Positions 41,035 to 51,459 of a stretch of 64,000 bases of DNA are shown here, in pieces (within the stretch, counting starts at the first letter, position 1; each line of letters starts with the position of its first letter). The position numbers and the translations under genes were made by a program. The stretch covers positions 496,001 through 560,000 of the forward strand of contig NC_053191.1 in assembly GCF_905163445.1 (NCBI RefSeq), written 5' to 3'. The notes below the pieces were generated by a model. That model saw only the letters and a program-made list of their open reading frames with translations. It did not search any database and was not told where the DNA came from. The DNA is from Pararge aegeria (taxonomy: Eukaryota; Arthropoda; Insecta; Lepidoptera; Nymphalidae).

Positions 41035-41077
41035 AAATGATATATTATGAAAAGTAAGCTTAATAAAATAATTTTAT

Positions 41078-41150
41078 AATTTCTTCAATCCACACCAAAC
41101 AGATATTCGGCACTGTACCCTCTACGCACGTTTCGTACGCTATTAACTGA
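41078..41150 (-). mobile_element. Penelope-like repeat fragment
   Basis: Minus strand: CGAAACGTGCGTAGAGGGTA, CAGTGCCGAATATCTGTTTG, GTGTGGATTGAAGAAATTAT. The hammerhead first box is cut off. Confidence 0.65.
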
Positions 41151-41182
41151 TATTTCGTAGTTCGTCAGACGAATTCCTAGTA

Positions 41183-41394
41183 TCTATACTTATATTTTAA
41201 AGTTGAAGAGTATGTTTGGTTGAAAACCCGCAGCTCAGGAACTACAGGTTAGTATTGGACTTTTTGTTGGATAGGCCACAACAATGTACGATGGAATTGT
41301 TCCTCTTTAAAAGTTCTAATTAAAAATCCACAGCAGAATATGTCTATCTTTTAAGAATGACTGGTACGCGGACAAAGTCGCGGGGGACCGCTAG
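41183..41394 (+). mobile_element. Small Helitron, intact 3' end
   Basis: Starts TCTATACTTATATTTTAAAG; ends ACGCGGACAAAGTCGCGGGG then GACCGCTAG and T. The GCGGAC/GTCGCG hairpin and the CTAG|T end are clear. Confidence 0.65.
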
Positions 41395-41433
41395 TTAGCT
41401 ACATTAGTAGATGTTTCTGAGAAAGTGCATTTC

Positions 41434-41688
41434 AACTGGCCGATTGGCGCAGTCGGCAGCGACCCTGCTTTCTGAGTCCAAGGCCGTCGGTTCGATTCCC
41501 ACAACTGGAAAATGTTTATGTGATGAACATGAATGTTTTTCAGTGTCTGGGTGTTCATCTGTATATTATAAGTAATTATGTATATTATTCATAATTATAT
41601 TCATCAGACATCTTAGTACCCATAATACAAGCTACGCTTACTTTGGGGCTAGATGGCGATGTGTGTATTGACGTAGTATATTTATTAA
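41434..41688 (+). mobile_element. SINE-A, full length
   Basis: AACTGGCCGATTGGCGCAGT, GGCAGCGACCCTGCTTTCTG, AGTCCAAGGCCGTCGGTTCG, then the standard body to GGGGCTAGATGGCGATGTGT and a TTTATTAAAAAAA tail. It inserted soon after the small Helitron end at 41394. Both Pol III boxes are intact. Confidence 0.9.
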
Positions 41689-42089
41689 AAAAATCAAATT
41701 GTCGACATTTCATGGGTTTGTATCTTGGGCAAGCTTTGAACTGAGTTATTTTTATATTACGTATTTATATATATACGTATTTTAGAAAATGTCTGTACGT
41801 TTACTTGAATTTTGACAGACAGTTTTGACTTTGACTTGCGTAGTTCCCGGTCTCTGAGCTCTCATCATCACAGTTAATACGTAGGTTTGGACGATCTCTA
41901 CGTTGAATGTAAGCCACGACGCGTTATTCTTCCATTTTGTAGTCATAATTGACGTACTAAGCAAAAAGCACTAACGTCATCTGTGATTCTTTATTTATTT
42001 TTAAAATGTTCATATACATAATAATACATATAGATGGAAATAATAATAACAACCTAAAATTAATATTTATAATAAATATAAGCCGTCTA
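41689..42089. other. No recognised feature
   Basis: AT-rich; nothing named. Confidence 0.3.
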
Positions 42090-42467
42090 ACTGTTCACTT
42101 ATGGGCATGGTACCCAAAATGCTGGCGCTATTGCTCCTTTGTGTAGCTAGACTTAGCCGTTGGGCTAAATAAGCGCCAGCTCTTGGGTCACCAGACGTAA
42201 GGACGTATAGCAAAAAGCCCACCTGATGGTGGTAGGTGGCAAATCATGGCCTATAAACAGAGCAACAATTCGCAGGACAGAGTCCTTAGACGTATTCAGA
42301 GTCAGAGTACCTTAGACGTTTCTAGGTTTAAGCGACATACATGTGACTGTAATAACGCCGGCAACCATGCCCTTCCGCTCGGAACACATATATACTACTT
42401 GGTGGCAGAAATAAGTATGGCGGTAGAACTTCCCCGAACGAACTCGGTCACAAAAAGCTTTTCTACT
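42090..42467 (+). repeat. Dispersed repeat E, longest copy
   Basis: GGGCATGGTACCCAAAATGC, AAGCGCCAGCTCTTGGGTCA, AAGCCCACCTGATGGTGGTA, TAACGCCGGCAACCATGCCC, GGTGGCAGAAATAAGTATGG and GAACGAACTCGGTCACAAAA. It joins the LINE-1 coding end without a gap, so it may be a fused insertion. Confidence 0.6.
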
Positions 42468-42860
42468 TTGAGATGTCTCTCAATAAGTTCAAAGTTTATG
42501 AAACGTAAGCTTACAGAAAAATCCTATTATAATATTAAGGATTATTTAAACGATAAAAAAGCTTGGGTGTGAATTGCTCTAGCTTCATAACTTAATATAA
42601 ATTTACTGTGAGATTGTAATAACAAAAAAATAATTACCCGGCTAAGTTTGTTGTGGGCTCTTCCTAGACCAGGGCGCGTTTGGAACCCTCGTAGCTTTAG
42701 ATTTAAGTTGGCGAACGAAGTTATCACCATCCCCTTACAATTATGTAAACATATATGTATGAACGCTTCATAAGTGCCTGTGATAGGCCTACATGAATAA
42801 AGAAATTTAAAATTTGAATTTGAAATTTGACTTTGAATTTTGAGGAGCTTTCTGACTTGA
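42468..42860 (+). mobile_element. LINE-1 3' end with coding terminus
   Basis: GAGATGTCTCTCAATAAGTT reads EMSLNKFKVY in one frame; after a frame shift KRKLTEKSYYNIKDYLNDKK and AWV end at TGA (42570-42572). These are the last codons of a Jockey/CR1-group reverse transcriptase. The complete UTR follows (GAGATTGTAATAACAAAAAA, CAGGGCGCGTTTGGAACCCT, TGAACGCTTCATAAGTGCCT) and the tail AGGCCTACATGAATAAAGAA with repeated TTTGAATTTGAAAT. It is the reference copy for the family in this window. Confidence 0.85.
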
Positions 42861-43049
42861 GCGTCTCGTGGCTACCAGTCGAATTTTCAAACTCCATAAG
42901 TTTGACCGTTAGGAGCCGAGTAAATAGCCGAGAAAGTGTATCCTGTGAAACTTTTTTCTGAAAAACTAAAATATCGATTAAGTATTCTATCTAACGTACA
43001 ATATTATAGCTAACTTCAGGGTGTCGGTTTTTTTTCGCCTCGTAAAAAG

Positions 43050-43178
43050 TGCCCTGGCGGACGATGTATTCCCATCTTACTCGGTTTCGCAACTACCTTC
43101 ATGCTGTTAAAATTTAGTTACATCGTATAATTTCACTCCCATGATTTTTTCCTAATGCCGCTAAAGAAGTATAACTTC
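43050..43178 (-). mobile_element. MITE-2, one end only
   Basis: Minus strand starts GAAGTTATACTTCTTTAGCG, GCATTAGGAAAAAATCATGG, then GAAATTATACGATGTAACTA and GAAGGTAGTTGCGAAACCGA, aligned with the 53549 copy. The other end is missing. Confidence 0.75.
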
Positions 43179-43184
43179 AAAAAA

Positions 43185-43268
43185 CGACAAATAAACAAAG
43201 CACGGGCTGGCGATTCAAAAATTTACTTATTGTAAGTTGTTAGCGAACAAAGTCGCGGGAAACCGCTA
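43185..43268 (+). mobile_element. Helitron 3' end fragment
   Basis: GCACGGGCTGGCGATTC, AACAAAGTCGCGGGAAACCG and CTAG (43265-43268) then T. Confidence 0.5.
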
Positions 43269-43827
43269 GTATGTATCCGGCTCGCCTTACAAAGTTGTCA
43301 AGCGTAGCTCGCAGGTCGCCCACCACGCCGGCCACTTCTCGCCGAGTGGGCGGTGATGGCATTCTTAACTGTTTTGCAACTTATTAGATCCCGGTAGGGC
43401 TGCCTGCTGCAACACTCTGACTTTCCACGAATTTTTAGCGCCAAACTACCTTCTAAAATAATCACGAAAGTTTTTGAAGGCCAGTGATTAGTATAAAAAC
43501 CTGTTTTTGGTTTAAGAACCTACTTCGCTTTCAAACTTCTTCGTTTCGCCGATATACGGGCAGATAGAAAAACAACAAACTGATGTTTTACGTTTTTCTA
43601 TAAATGGTAAATTTTATAATAATTATATTTTAATTAATTAAGTTTAAAAATTCATTTATTTGACTATGTATTATTGATTGTAATATTTTCTTTTAACATC
43701 AATTAATTTCACGTATGTAACCTTCTATTATGTAACCATTGCATGCCAAATTACTGGCAATATTTAAGACCTTATTGACGTGTATTTGGCAATAATTATT
43801 ATTATTATGACTATTTTTCTAAATTAT
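43269..43827. other. No recognised feature
   Basis: Bases 43285-43440 are GC-richer, with no recognisable frame or repeat. AT-rich after that, with an ATT run near 43795. Confidence 0.3.
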
Positions 43828-43975
43828 ATAAAAAAAAAACTTTATTATTTATTTTTTTAATTATAAATAATAAAGTTTTTTTTTATTATTTATAATTAAA
43901 AAAATAAATAACAAATATATAAAAAAAAAACTTTATTCTTTATTTTTTTTTAATTATTATTAGTATTAATCATAA
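43828..43975. repeat. AT-rich multiple fold-back
   Basis: Three poly-A blocks followed by ACTTTATT and alternating TTTATTTTTTTAATT / AATTAAAAAAATAAAT segments form nested inverted repeats with arms up to about 30 bases. Confidence 0.7.
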
Positions 43976-45388
43976 AAGGAAGTGCGAGCATGAGACGATC
44001 TTGTAGCAGTGACAGCCCTGATTGTAGAGCCTAAATGTTAGTTGATAGACTAGTTAAGACACTCGACAGGCCGCGTGTGACGAAAGGACAAGTACCTCAC
44101 AGCGAGTACTAGCGGAGAGCAAAAACGGACGTGAACAAATTTTTTGCTACACATAGCATTATTAACACGTAAATAAAGCAAGTGGGCGGCCAACGTCTGT
44201 AGCAAGGCTAACTATAGATTTAGTTTTTTTTTAATTATAATCGTAATAATAAAAAAATGTACTTCTATACGGTATCGTACCAGAACAATAGCTTTGTGGT
44301 ACGTTTTTGTAAATAGTTTTTTAGACTGCACTTCTAACTGTTTATTTTTACAGTGTGCGCAGAGGGAGGGAAAGAGGAGTGAGGGCAAATTTCGATGGGG
44401 GATAAATTTCGAGTAGAGCTTTATATGAGCAGCATTACTACTCTTTAGGAAGATGAACACATGGTGGCACTTTGCAGGACGTGTACTTTGCATGTCAGAC
44501 GAAGTATTGCTCTGTTTATCGTCTATTTTCAAATTAAAACACAGGAGCTATCTGTGTGGTTGTGTTGATTATAACTAAATTTATAAAAAGAGTGTGTGCT
44601 TAAGACCGCACGGTAGAAGTGAAAACAGTAACTGTGTTTTTTATAGTCTTTAATGTTTTGTTCTCTAATGGTTTTTTTCAATATATAATATTAGCACGTT
44701 ATTTTTTTTTCTTTTTAAGTTTCCCTGCTCTATGTTTTAAGTTTCCGTGCTCGATAAACATCCCACCAGGAGAGTTCTGTAAAATTATAAAAACGACCAC
44801 GTCGTACTCTATGCAGTACCTGGCAGCCTATTTGTTTCCTCGTAAACATAAAATATTACTTTGTACTTTGTACTAAGAAGAGAAACATGGGTGCCCCGAA
44901 AAGGAGCACGGTTTTTATGGGTCACGCGCCAAAACAATCCGCCCCCGTGTTGTTTATCTTAATCGCCATATAAAGTTAAGGCGACGTCTCACGTTAGCTA
45001 CATAGGCTTTTTACGTTGGCTTCTTAGGCGAATTCGTATAGTGACATCGCTTAAATTTCAATTTTATATCACATACCATATGATTTAATATGTTACTATC
45101 GTAACAAGCTCACCGTCACATACCTTTTAAACACATGCATCCACAATATTAAAATAATACTGTTAAAACAAACCCAAGCAAGCTGTATAAGGACAACGAT
45201 TCTATTATTTACAATTTTGTGTATACCTAAGTATATAATATTGATTTTTCTTATGCTTTTGAGTGCAAAACGAGTTTAGGCGCGCGTAAAACGCCTAATC
45301 TGTCCCTGGCTTGGGCTCTTCAATTAATATTTTTTTAATACTGGCAGTTTGCGACTGTTATTTATTAAAATTTTATATTCCATTATAT
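43976..45388. other. Long stretch with no recognised repeat
   Basis: Contains a 106-codon minus frame (44532-44212) and an 85-codon plus frame (44619-44876) without motifs, and a GC-richer patch at 44885-44965 (GTGCCCCGAAAAGGAGCACG is an imperfect hairpin). No gene is called. Confidence 0.3.
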
Positions 45389-45644
45389 GTTAGCCCTTGA
45401 CTGCATTCTCACCAGGTTGTGAGAATTAACTTATAGGTGATGATGCAGTCTTATATAACCCTAATCGGTTTCTACGCAGCATCTGTACCGCTTGGCGGCA
45501 AAAATCTGACGGTAGGGTGGTAACGTCCAAAGTATACTACCAGACAGACCAGAGAAAATATTATAAATTCCCAAATTAGCTCTGCCAGGCATCGAATCCG
45601 GACCCATAGTAAGTACGCAGCGCTCACCATACGGAGGTTGTCAC
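45389..45644 (-). mobile_element. SINE-C with rearranged 3' end
   Basis: Minus strand: GACAACCTCCGTATGGTGAG head, GGATTCGATGCCTGGCAGAG B-box region, AATTTGGGAATTTATAATAT, GTCTGGTAGTATACTTTGGA, GTTACCACCCTACCG, TAGAAACCGATTAGGG, GACTGCATCATCACC, and the GGGCTAACAT end. Confidence 0.8.
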
Positions 45645-46048
45645 CAGTGGTTAATTTTTTTCCATTAATAGGAATCACTAGTGAGGTGATTCACTTTAAT
45701 TAATTTGCGGTTTTTTTCGCGAGCAGCACGTGGGCCGCGCACTTCCATATTTGCCCACAATAATGGTATATAAAATTACATAATTTAGTTGTTTGCATTG
45801 TTCGGCCCTTTGACATTGGAGGGTACGCATGTTCCAAAATCAAGTTCTCGTTATTGGTTAGGTAATTTGGTAAATATTTTCTTACTCTTGAGATAAGGCC
45901 ATCTTGGAGATACACCATGGGGCCCTTTGATCGAAAATATTCTAGTGACTTATACAGTATACTTATGATTATCTGTTTGTTTAAAATATATATTGAATAT
46001 TATTCATAGAAAATAATATACAGTTTCTTACATTGTCATTATTATCAA
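45645..46048. other. No recognised feature
   Basis: A 72-codon minus frame (45918-45700) has no motif. Nothing else is named. Confidence 0.3.
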
Positions 46049-46320
46049 CTCATTAGCTGTCCACTAAGGGTAACAGGTTTCCTTTCAGAATGATGAGGGT
46101 TTACCCCGCAGTCCACTACGCTGTATAAGTGCAATTGGTTGACTGCACACGCCTTTGAGTACATTACGGAGATTTTTCAGGCACGCAGGTTTCATCACGG
46201 TGTTTTCCTTCACCCTTAAAGTAAGTGGTACTTTAATTTCATAAAACACACATAACTTAGGAATCCAAACTCGGGTCTCCAGAAGCCGAAGTCCTAAGCA
46301 CTAGGTATCACCCCTTCGAT
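46049..46320 (-). mobile_element. SINE-B, diverged but nearly complete
   Basis: Minus strand: GAAGGGGTGATACCTAGTGC, AGACCCGAGTTTGGATTCCT, GGTGAAGGAAAACACCGTGA, ACCTGCGTGCCTGAAAAATC, TGGACTGCGGGGTAAACCC. Confidence 0.75.
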
Positions 46321-46329
46321 CATCATAAC

Positions 46330-46466
46330 TCTTTGTCCACTACGTGGCATAACTTTCCTCTCAGAATGAGAAGGGTTTTCGAATGAGAAGACTTCACATG
46401 TTTTTGAAAACATGGAGGCAACATTCTTCACGTTGCTTTCCTTCACCGTTAAAGCATACAGCATAG
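46330..46466 (-). mobile_element. SINE-B, second partial copy
   Basis: Minus strand: ATGCTTTAACGGTGAAGGAA, then ACCCTTCTCATTCTGAGAGG and ATGCCACGTAGTGGACAAAG. A central deletion removes the TGGACTACGGCC block. Confidence 0.65.
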
Positions 46467-47262
46467 TTATATTTTAAACGTACTCGTGTGGACATACGTA
46501 AAGAATTCAATAATGTAGACACGGACAATTTAATGATAAATTATATTCTATTAGACGTAAAACTATAATGTGTTTTTATCAAGTGGCATAAAAACAGAGT
46601 TTTAAATTAGACTTATAAGAGAGAATAATTTATTAAGTATGCTATTACGTGCTAAACATTTTCCTTAACACATAAACACTTTTTGCATACATACATTTTG
46701 TTCCAGGTATGCTTGCCAAAATATTTAAAAATAAAAGTGACTTTTTAATTTGTGTATTCGCGTAAATTCTTAGTGAATCGATAAAACATTTTTGCTTCCA
46801 GCTAAATGCTGTGATGACGTATTTTATGATAATTTGAGTGAACACTTCTGGTAATTATTGTGAAGTAACAAAGAATCCTTGAAGCCTAAATAAGTATAAG
46901 AGTTAAACCTTGGCACATAAAAATAATAGCCGTTTTGACACGCGACTTTGATTACATTGCGAAAAATATTCTTCTAAAGTCCTAAGATACAGTCGTACAA
47001 AACATATCTTATCAACCATCCTTACCTTACTCCAAAATCATCATTATCTAATTGAAATAGAGTTTTAAATTGTATTCACGACGGAATTTTAGTACAGCTC
47101 AACGAACGAAAAAGCTATGGTATATAAAAATTGTAGTATAAGTGAAACACACGGTAAAACTTTTGTCTATCTGTTTCTCTGGGCTTTTCTTCGGAACTTA
47201 TGCGTACATTGTATAAGTCATATATTATTTAAAGGATCATTCTATAGGAGTTAGGTTAGGTT
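46467..47262. other. No recognised feature
   Basis: AT-rich, no named repeat or gene signal. Confidence 0.3.
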
Positions 47263-47470
47263 AGTCGTAGTTGTCACATCTTAGTGTGATGTCATCACCA
47301 ATCGGTGCTGACGGCTTAATTTGCTTTCTAGCGCACATGGGATGACAACTGAAATTTCTTGTTTCCGGAGTGGAACTGTAAGTTTCTTGATATAAATACT
47401 ACTATTACCCGGCGATCGAACCAAAGATCTCGTCATCCATAGTGGCACATGCTATTCACTAGATCAAAGA
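47263..47470 (-). mobile_element. Another tRNA-headed SINE
   Basis: Minus strand: GATCTAGTGAATAGCATGTG (A-box region), TTTGGTTCGATCGCCGGGTA (B box), AGAAACTTACAGTTCCACTC, CGGAAACAAGAAATTTCAGT, AATTAAGCCGTCAGCACC, and a CTAACCTAACC tail. The head is distinct from SINE-A, B and C. Single copy in this window. Confidence 0.6.
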
Positions 47471-47653
47471 GTTATTAACTAAGAATATATGACCTTAAAT
47501 ATATTTCGCAATAGGTTTTTTATAACGTGTAGGTAAACGTCGGTAGGTTCATGAATTATGATCATACATTCATAGCGGCCGAGCCCGAAAATTGAGAAAT
47601 TACGAAACTTGCAGATCATGAGGCACCTCGGCTTAGGTATATACCTATTAAGA

Positions 47654-47880
47654 TAGCTATACTAATATTATAAATCTGAAAGTATGTCTGTTTGTTTGCT
47701 TTTTACCTATCGTCTGCATCGATGCCTCGATCTTAATGAAATTTGGCACAGTGATAGCTAGCTTGCATTTGGGAAAGGCAATTTTAATCTCGGGAAAATA
47801 CTGGGTTCTTAAATAACATTTGCTTTGTTGGTTGTTGATTGCGCAACAGCTAAACGCGGGCGCAGCCGCGGTCACTAATA
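47654..47880 (+). mobile_element. Small Helitron (CTATACTAATATTATAAATC type)
   Basis: Starts TATACTAATATTATAAATCT, contains GAAATTTGGCACAGTGATAG and ends in GCGGGCGCAGCCGCGGTCAC then TAATA. The terminal hairpin is GCGGGCGCAGCCGCGG. It lacks a canonical CTRR end (CAC-TAAT). Confidence 0.6.
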
Positions 47881-47918
47881 TAATATATATATCAAGCAAT
47901 GACCGCGGCTGCGCCCGC
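47856..47918. repeat. Perfect 19-bp inverted repeat: two facing Helitron ends
   Basis: GCGGGCGCAGCCGCGGTCA (47856-47874) and its exact reverse complement (47900-47918) flank 25 AT-rich bases. Confidence 0.9.
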
Positions 47919-48179
47919 ATATATGTATATATTTATACGTGATAGCTTTTACATGTGATAACGACGCTTTAGATTTGTGTTTCCATCGTATATTATTGTA
48001 CAGTTGTGTATTTAGCTCTCAGTTTCTGTAGGAATCTCTATGGAAACAAAATCCGTCGTGCTCCGTTGCTGCGTGATAGCAGTACAAATTAACAGATACT
48101 TAAACAAACGAACGTAGTACAGTACAACAGTTGGATCAATTGATTTCGTACCTAGTTAAGATTTTTGTGGCACAGCTAC

Positions 48180-48232
48180 AGGGGAAGTTCTACCGCCATG
48201 CTTATTTTTATCGCCAAGAAGCATTGCCGTAT
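48180..48232 (-). repeat. Dispersed repeat E fragment
   Basis: GGGGAAGTTCTACCGCCATG then CTTATTTTTATCGCCAAGAA and GCATTGCCGT. This is the reverse of the 16246 orientation, cut by the next element. Confidence 0.6.
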
Positions 48233-48235
48233 TTA

Positions 48236-48423
48236 GTGGCGTGCATAGAGGGTATGCACAAAAAAAAAGGGTATACAAATGATTAAAATGAAGAAAATCT
48301 CCAATAGGAGTTATAAAAACTTAAGAATAGGCATTGTAAGAGTTAAAAAAGCATATCCTTGAGTATTTATGAGTCGTACTGGAGATTTTCTTAATTTTGA
48401 ATCTTCTGCATACCCTGTGCATT
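48236..48423. mobile_element. Hairpin MITE (GTGGCGTGCATAGAGGGTATGC), copy 1
   Basis: The left arm GTGGCGTGCATAGAGGGTAT, ...TGAAGAAAATCTCC...AGGAGTTATAAA pairs with the right arm GAGTCGTACTGGAGATTTTC, TTCTGCATACCCTGTGCA. It folds as one long imperfect hairpin of about 190 bases without coding. Confidence 0.75.
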
Positions 48424-49167
48424 GTGTGAGTGTGTCGCTTTGTTTATAGGCGACAGTTTTCCACTCACCAAATTTTCCATCTTCTGTGCCCCTTAATAAT
48501 TACCATATAAAAAGGTAGCATTGTAAAGTTTCGCCTAACATCTTGGACATAGCCTTAAAGAAAAAAGTTCAATGAACAGTGCAACACATTAATTATAATA
48601 CAAATAAAGGTTTCAATAATAATCTTTACACCATATACAATAGGAATTTAATTCGCATGAACACTTTTCAAGTCATCTAAGACGTTGACTGTACGTCTAT
48701 GAAAGGACAAAAAGCATTTTCTTTGTGAATGGTTTGCGAAATAATGCTTGTTATGAGAAGGGTTGCTATCTTCTATTTCCAAAAATCAGGACAAGCCAGT
48801 AAAGTTAAAATAATCAATAAAGTAAGAGGAAGTTAAATCGATAGATTTACGTTTTAATTTTGTGTCTCAAGTTGCGATGTAGTTTTTTTTGGTGTAAAAA
48901 CGTCTAATGCCCTTTTTTAAGACTGTTGTTGGCTTGGGTATGCACCGAGTGATTAAAATCACTGGATTACTGGATTTTTAAATTAAAATAAATATGTAAA
49001 ATGGAAATATTTTCTGATATTTCTGATGACAGTCCTATCATATTTATTAGACATAATGTTTCAAATCTACCAAGTGTCCCACGACGGCCAGGTATATGCA
49101 TTTTTTAAATTATATAAAACAGTTATTGCACATTAATTTCGTCTTTGGTTTTTTTGACTTTTTTCGC
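48424..49167. other. No recognised feature
   Basis: AT-rich; nothing named. Confidence 0.3.
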
Positions 49168-49420
49168 GGGTCTCCTCCCACAGTGAGAAGTGTTTAAGCA
49201 GTAGTCCACCACACTGTCTCAGTGTGAATTGGTGAACTCCACACGCCTATGCAAACATTACAGAGATCTCTTAGGCATGTAGGTTTCCTTACGGTGTTTT
49301 TCCTTCACCGTCGATGCGAGTGATATAGTAATTGCTTAGGTACAGGTGCGTGTTGGTATTCGAACCTGGCTCCTTGAAAGTGTAGCCGAAGTCGTAACCA
49401 TTATACCTATCACCACTTTA
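49168..49420 (-). mobile_element. SINE-B, nearly complete
   Basis: Minus strand: AAGTGGTGATAGGTATAATG, CAGGTTCGAATACCAACACG, CATCGACGGTGAAGGAAAAA, ACCTACATGCCTAAGAGATC, GGTGGACTACTGCTTAAACA, CTGTGGGAGGAGACCCGCG. Confidence 0.8.
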
Positions 49421-49717
49421 CATACATACCACGTGTTTGGTTTTACATAACATGAAAATTTATTTTCGTATGCCATTGAAAATAGGAAGTGTCCCTATGA
49501 AAGACTCCGAATGGTTGCCCTCGATGGGAAAGACAATAGGTCGTTGTTTTTGCCTCTGCGCTGTTGCTTCATTCATTCATATCTCAAAGACCACTCGCCA
49601 TTCATTCATTCGACTCGAGGGTTTCTTTTTGTTTCGCAATTGGGTACAATAGCGCGTAAACAAAAGTTGCGATAGTCTACAATGAAGGCGTGGTAGGTTA
49701 CATTCTCATCCTCATCA

Positions 49718-49810
49718 TTCTCAGCCTACTACGTAAGCCTTTTCTTTCGTGAAGGAACTCCTCTCCGAGAGGAGAGATTAAGAGCATAGGTCCATCACGT
49801 TATACCAATG
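49718..49810 (-). repeat. Dispersed repeat piece (CTCCTCTCCGAGAGGAG)
   Basis: Minus strand: GACCTATGCTCTTAATCTCT, CCTCTCGGAGAGGAGTTCC. It resembles 36605-36665. Family unknown. Confidence 0.4.
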
Positions 49811-49811
49811 C

Positions 49812-50070
49812 AGATTAAGTTAAGGCTCGATAAGTTTAAAGTTTATATAAAACGTAAGCTTACAGAAAAGTCTTACTATAATGTTAAGGCTTATTTTAAC
49901 GATAAAAAAGCTCGGGTATGAATTGCTCTAACTTCTTCTTAAGCTTAATATTAATTTACTGGAGAATACACAAAAAAAATACCCGTCTAAGTTTGTTGTG
50001 GATTTTAGATCAGGGCGCGTAGCTTTAGGTTTCAGTAGGCGAACGAAGTTATAACCACCCCCTTACATTA
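49812..50070 (+). mobile_element. LINE-1 3' end with open coding terminus
   Basis: The frame reads KLRLDKFKVYIKRKLTEKSY, YNVKAYFNDKKARV and TGA. A shortened UTR (AACTTCTTCTTAAGCTTAAT, CCCGTCTAAGTTTGTTGTGG, CAGGGCGCGTAGCTTTAGGT) follows, and the tail is missing. Confidence 0.75.
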
Positions 50071-50978
50071 TCGCCGACTCCTCAGTTATTTGTTTAATTA
50101 TTAATGCGTAAATTATAAATTTAATATATACCTAAATTTATTTGAAAGTATAATTATAATTATACAGATTATTGAAAAATGGTTTCTATATTTGGCACTT
50201 CCAGTACAATTGAAATAACTTTACGTTTGGTATGAGATTTATTCAGGTAGGTGCCGAAATTTGTCCTAGCATAGTTTATAAGAATGAATATGTTAAAAAA
50301 TAATAAAGATTTTAAGATATGAGTGTTTATAAAATTATGATTCAAATTAATATTACAGTTCCAAGTGTTTACAGCGCAATGTTAAACATTCTCTTTAATA
50401 TAATTACACATCCATATTTAGGTATCAGCTAGGTGCTAATAAGTACAATTAAAATATAATTAAAGCACTAATAACCTGGGAATGTGTCAGGCATGGCAGG
50501 CATGCCTGCAGAAGGCCTCCCCTTGACCGCCACGGCAACTGCTGTAGGCCTGAGGTCGGGTGGTCTAGGTCACCTAGAACCGGTAGGGCATTAGTATATG
50601 GGGCGGTGACTCAACTAACTAGAGTTCGCCTTTTGTGTTCAACTAATTCTTGTTGAACAGTTAAGTTAACGAATGTAGTTAACACCTTTACAATTATGGA
50701 AATTAATATTAATACTAACTAAGTAAGTTGGTACTATAATTTATTGTCAACATAAAATCTTTATGTGCAATAAATAGTATGAATTTAATTATCATAATAG
50801 AATGTAACTATGTCGTATTAAAAGATTTCTCGAATATGATACAATAGTATACAATCTTGAAAATTGAGAATTTTTATTTTTGACACTTTGTTTGTTAACC
50901 GATTTAATATTGTGGACCGATTAAAACATATTCATTATCGTCATCAACCTATGAACGGCTCACTACATTGTGATATAT
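50071..50978. other. Mostly unrecognised, with a GC-rich insert
   Basis: 50478-50630 is sharply GC-richer (GGCATGGCAGGCATGCCTGC contains a 14-base perfect palindrome; TAGGCCTGAGGTCGGGTGG). It looks like inserted sequence, perhaps a retrotransposon piece, but I do not recognise it. Confidence 0.35.
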
Positions 50979-51459
50979 ATATAATGTGTTACGGAATTAC
51001 GAAAGACTGTTGAAGGATGAACAAGTATATATTTCATAAGGAATCATCATGTAAAAATATTAAATCAAAAGAAGCATATTTATTTTTCCATACACACTAA
51101 TTCAAGCATTTTAAGTGTTTACTTATGACAGCCCTATTGAAGATAAAAGACCGACACGTGATAATACCTACGCTACGCGACCTAATAAAGTGCCTGGAGT
51201 CACTTGATTTTACTTTTGCATGTGATGTTAGGGCTGTATCTGATTTCTTTCAGTAAAACTATAGTACGCGCTATGTGCGTTTCGGTCTTTTATCTTCAAT
51301 AGGGTTGTCAAAAGTAAACACTTGGAATGTTTTGAGTTCGTTTGTATGGATTAATAAATATGCTTATTTGGATTTAATATTTTTACAGAATGATTCCTTA
51401 TGAAATATACTTATGCATCCTTCAATATTATTTCATAATTCTATTACACGTTGTATATT
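50979..51459. mobile_element. 480-bp DNA element with ~170-bp inverted arms
   Basis: Left arm (50979-51150) and right arm (about 51290-51459) are reverse complements with scattered differences: GTTGAAGGATG, TTTCATAAGGAATCAT, GTAAAAATATTAAATC, CATATTTATT, CCATACA, AAGTGTTTACTT, CCCTATTGAAGATAAAAGAC. The centre has CCTAATAAAGTGCCTGGAGT. No transposase. A half copy is at 263-512. The superfamily is unknown; no clear target duplication is seen. Confidence 0.75.

Noticed and set aside
44212..44532. 106-codon minus-strand open frame
   Set aside because: Compositional frame in AT-rich DNA with no motif, no start context and no repeat or exon support.
47249..47262. TTAGGTTAGGTTAG, resembling the insect telomere repeat
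   Set aside because: Under three units, and located in the tail of a SINE whose family carries CTAACCTAACC; not a telomeric tract.
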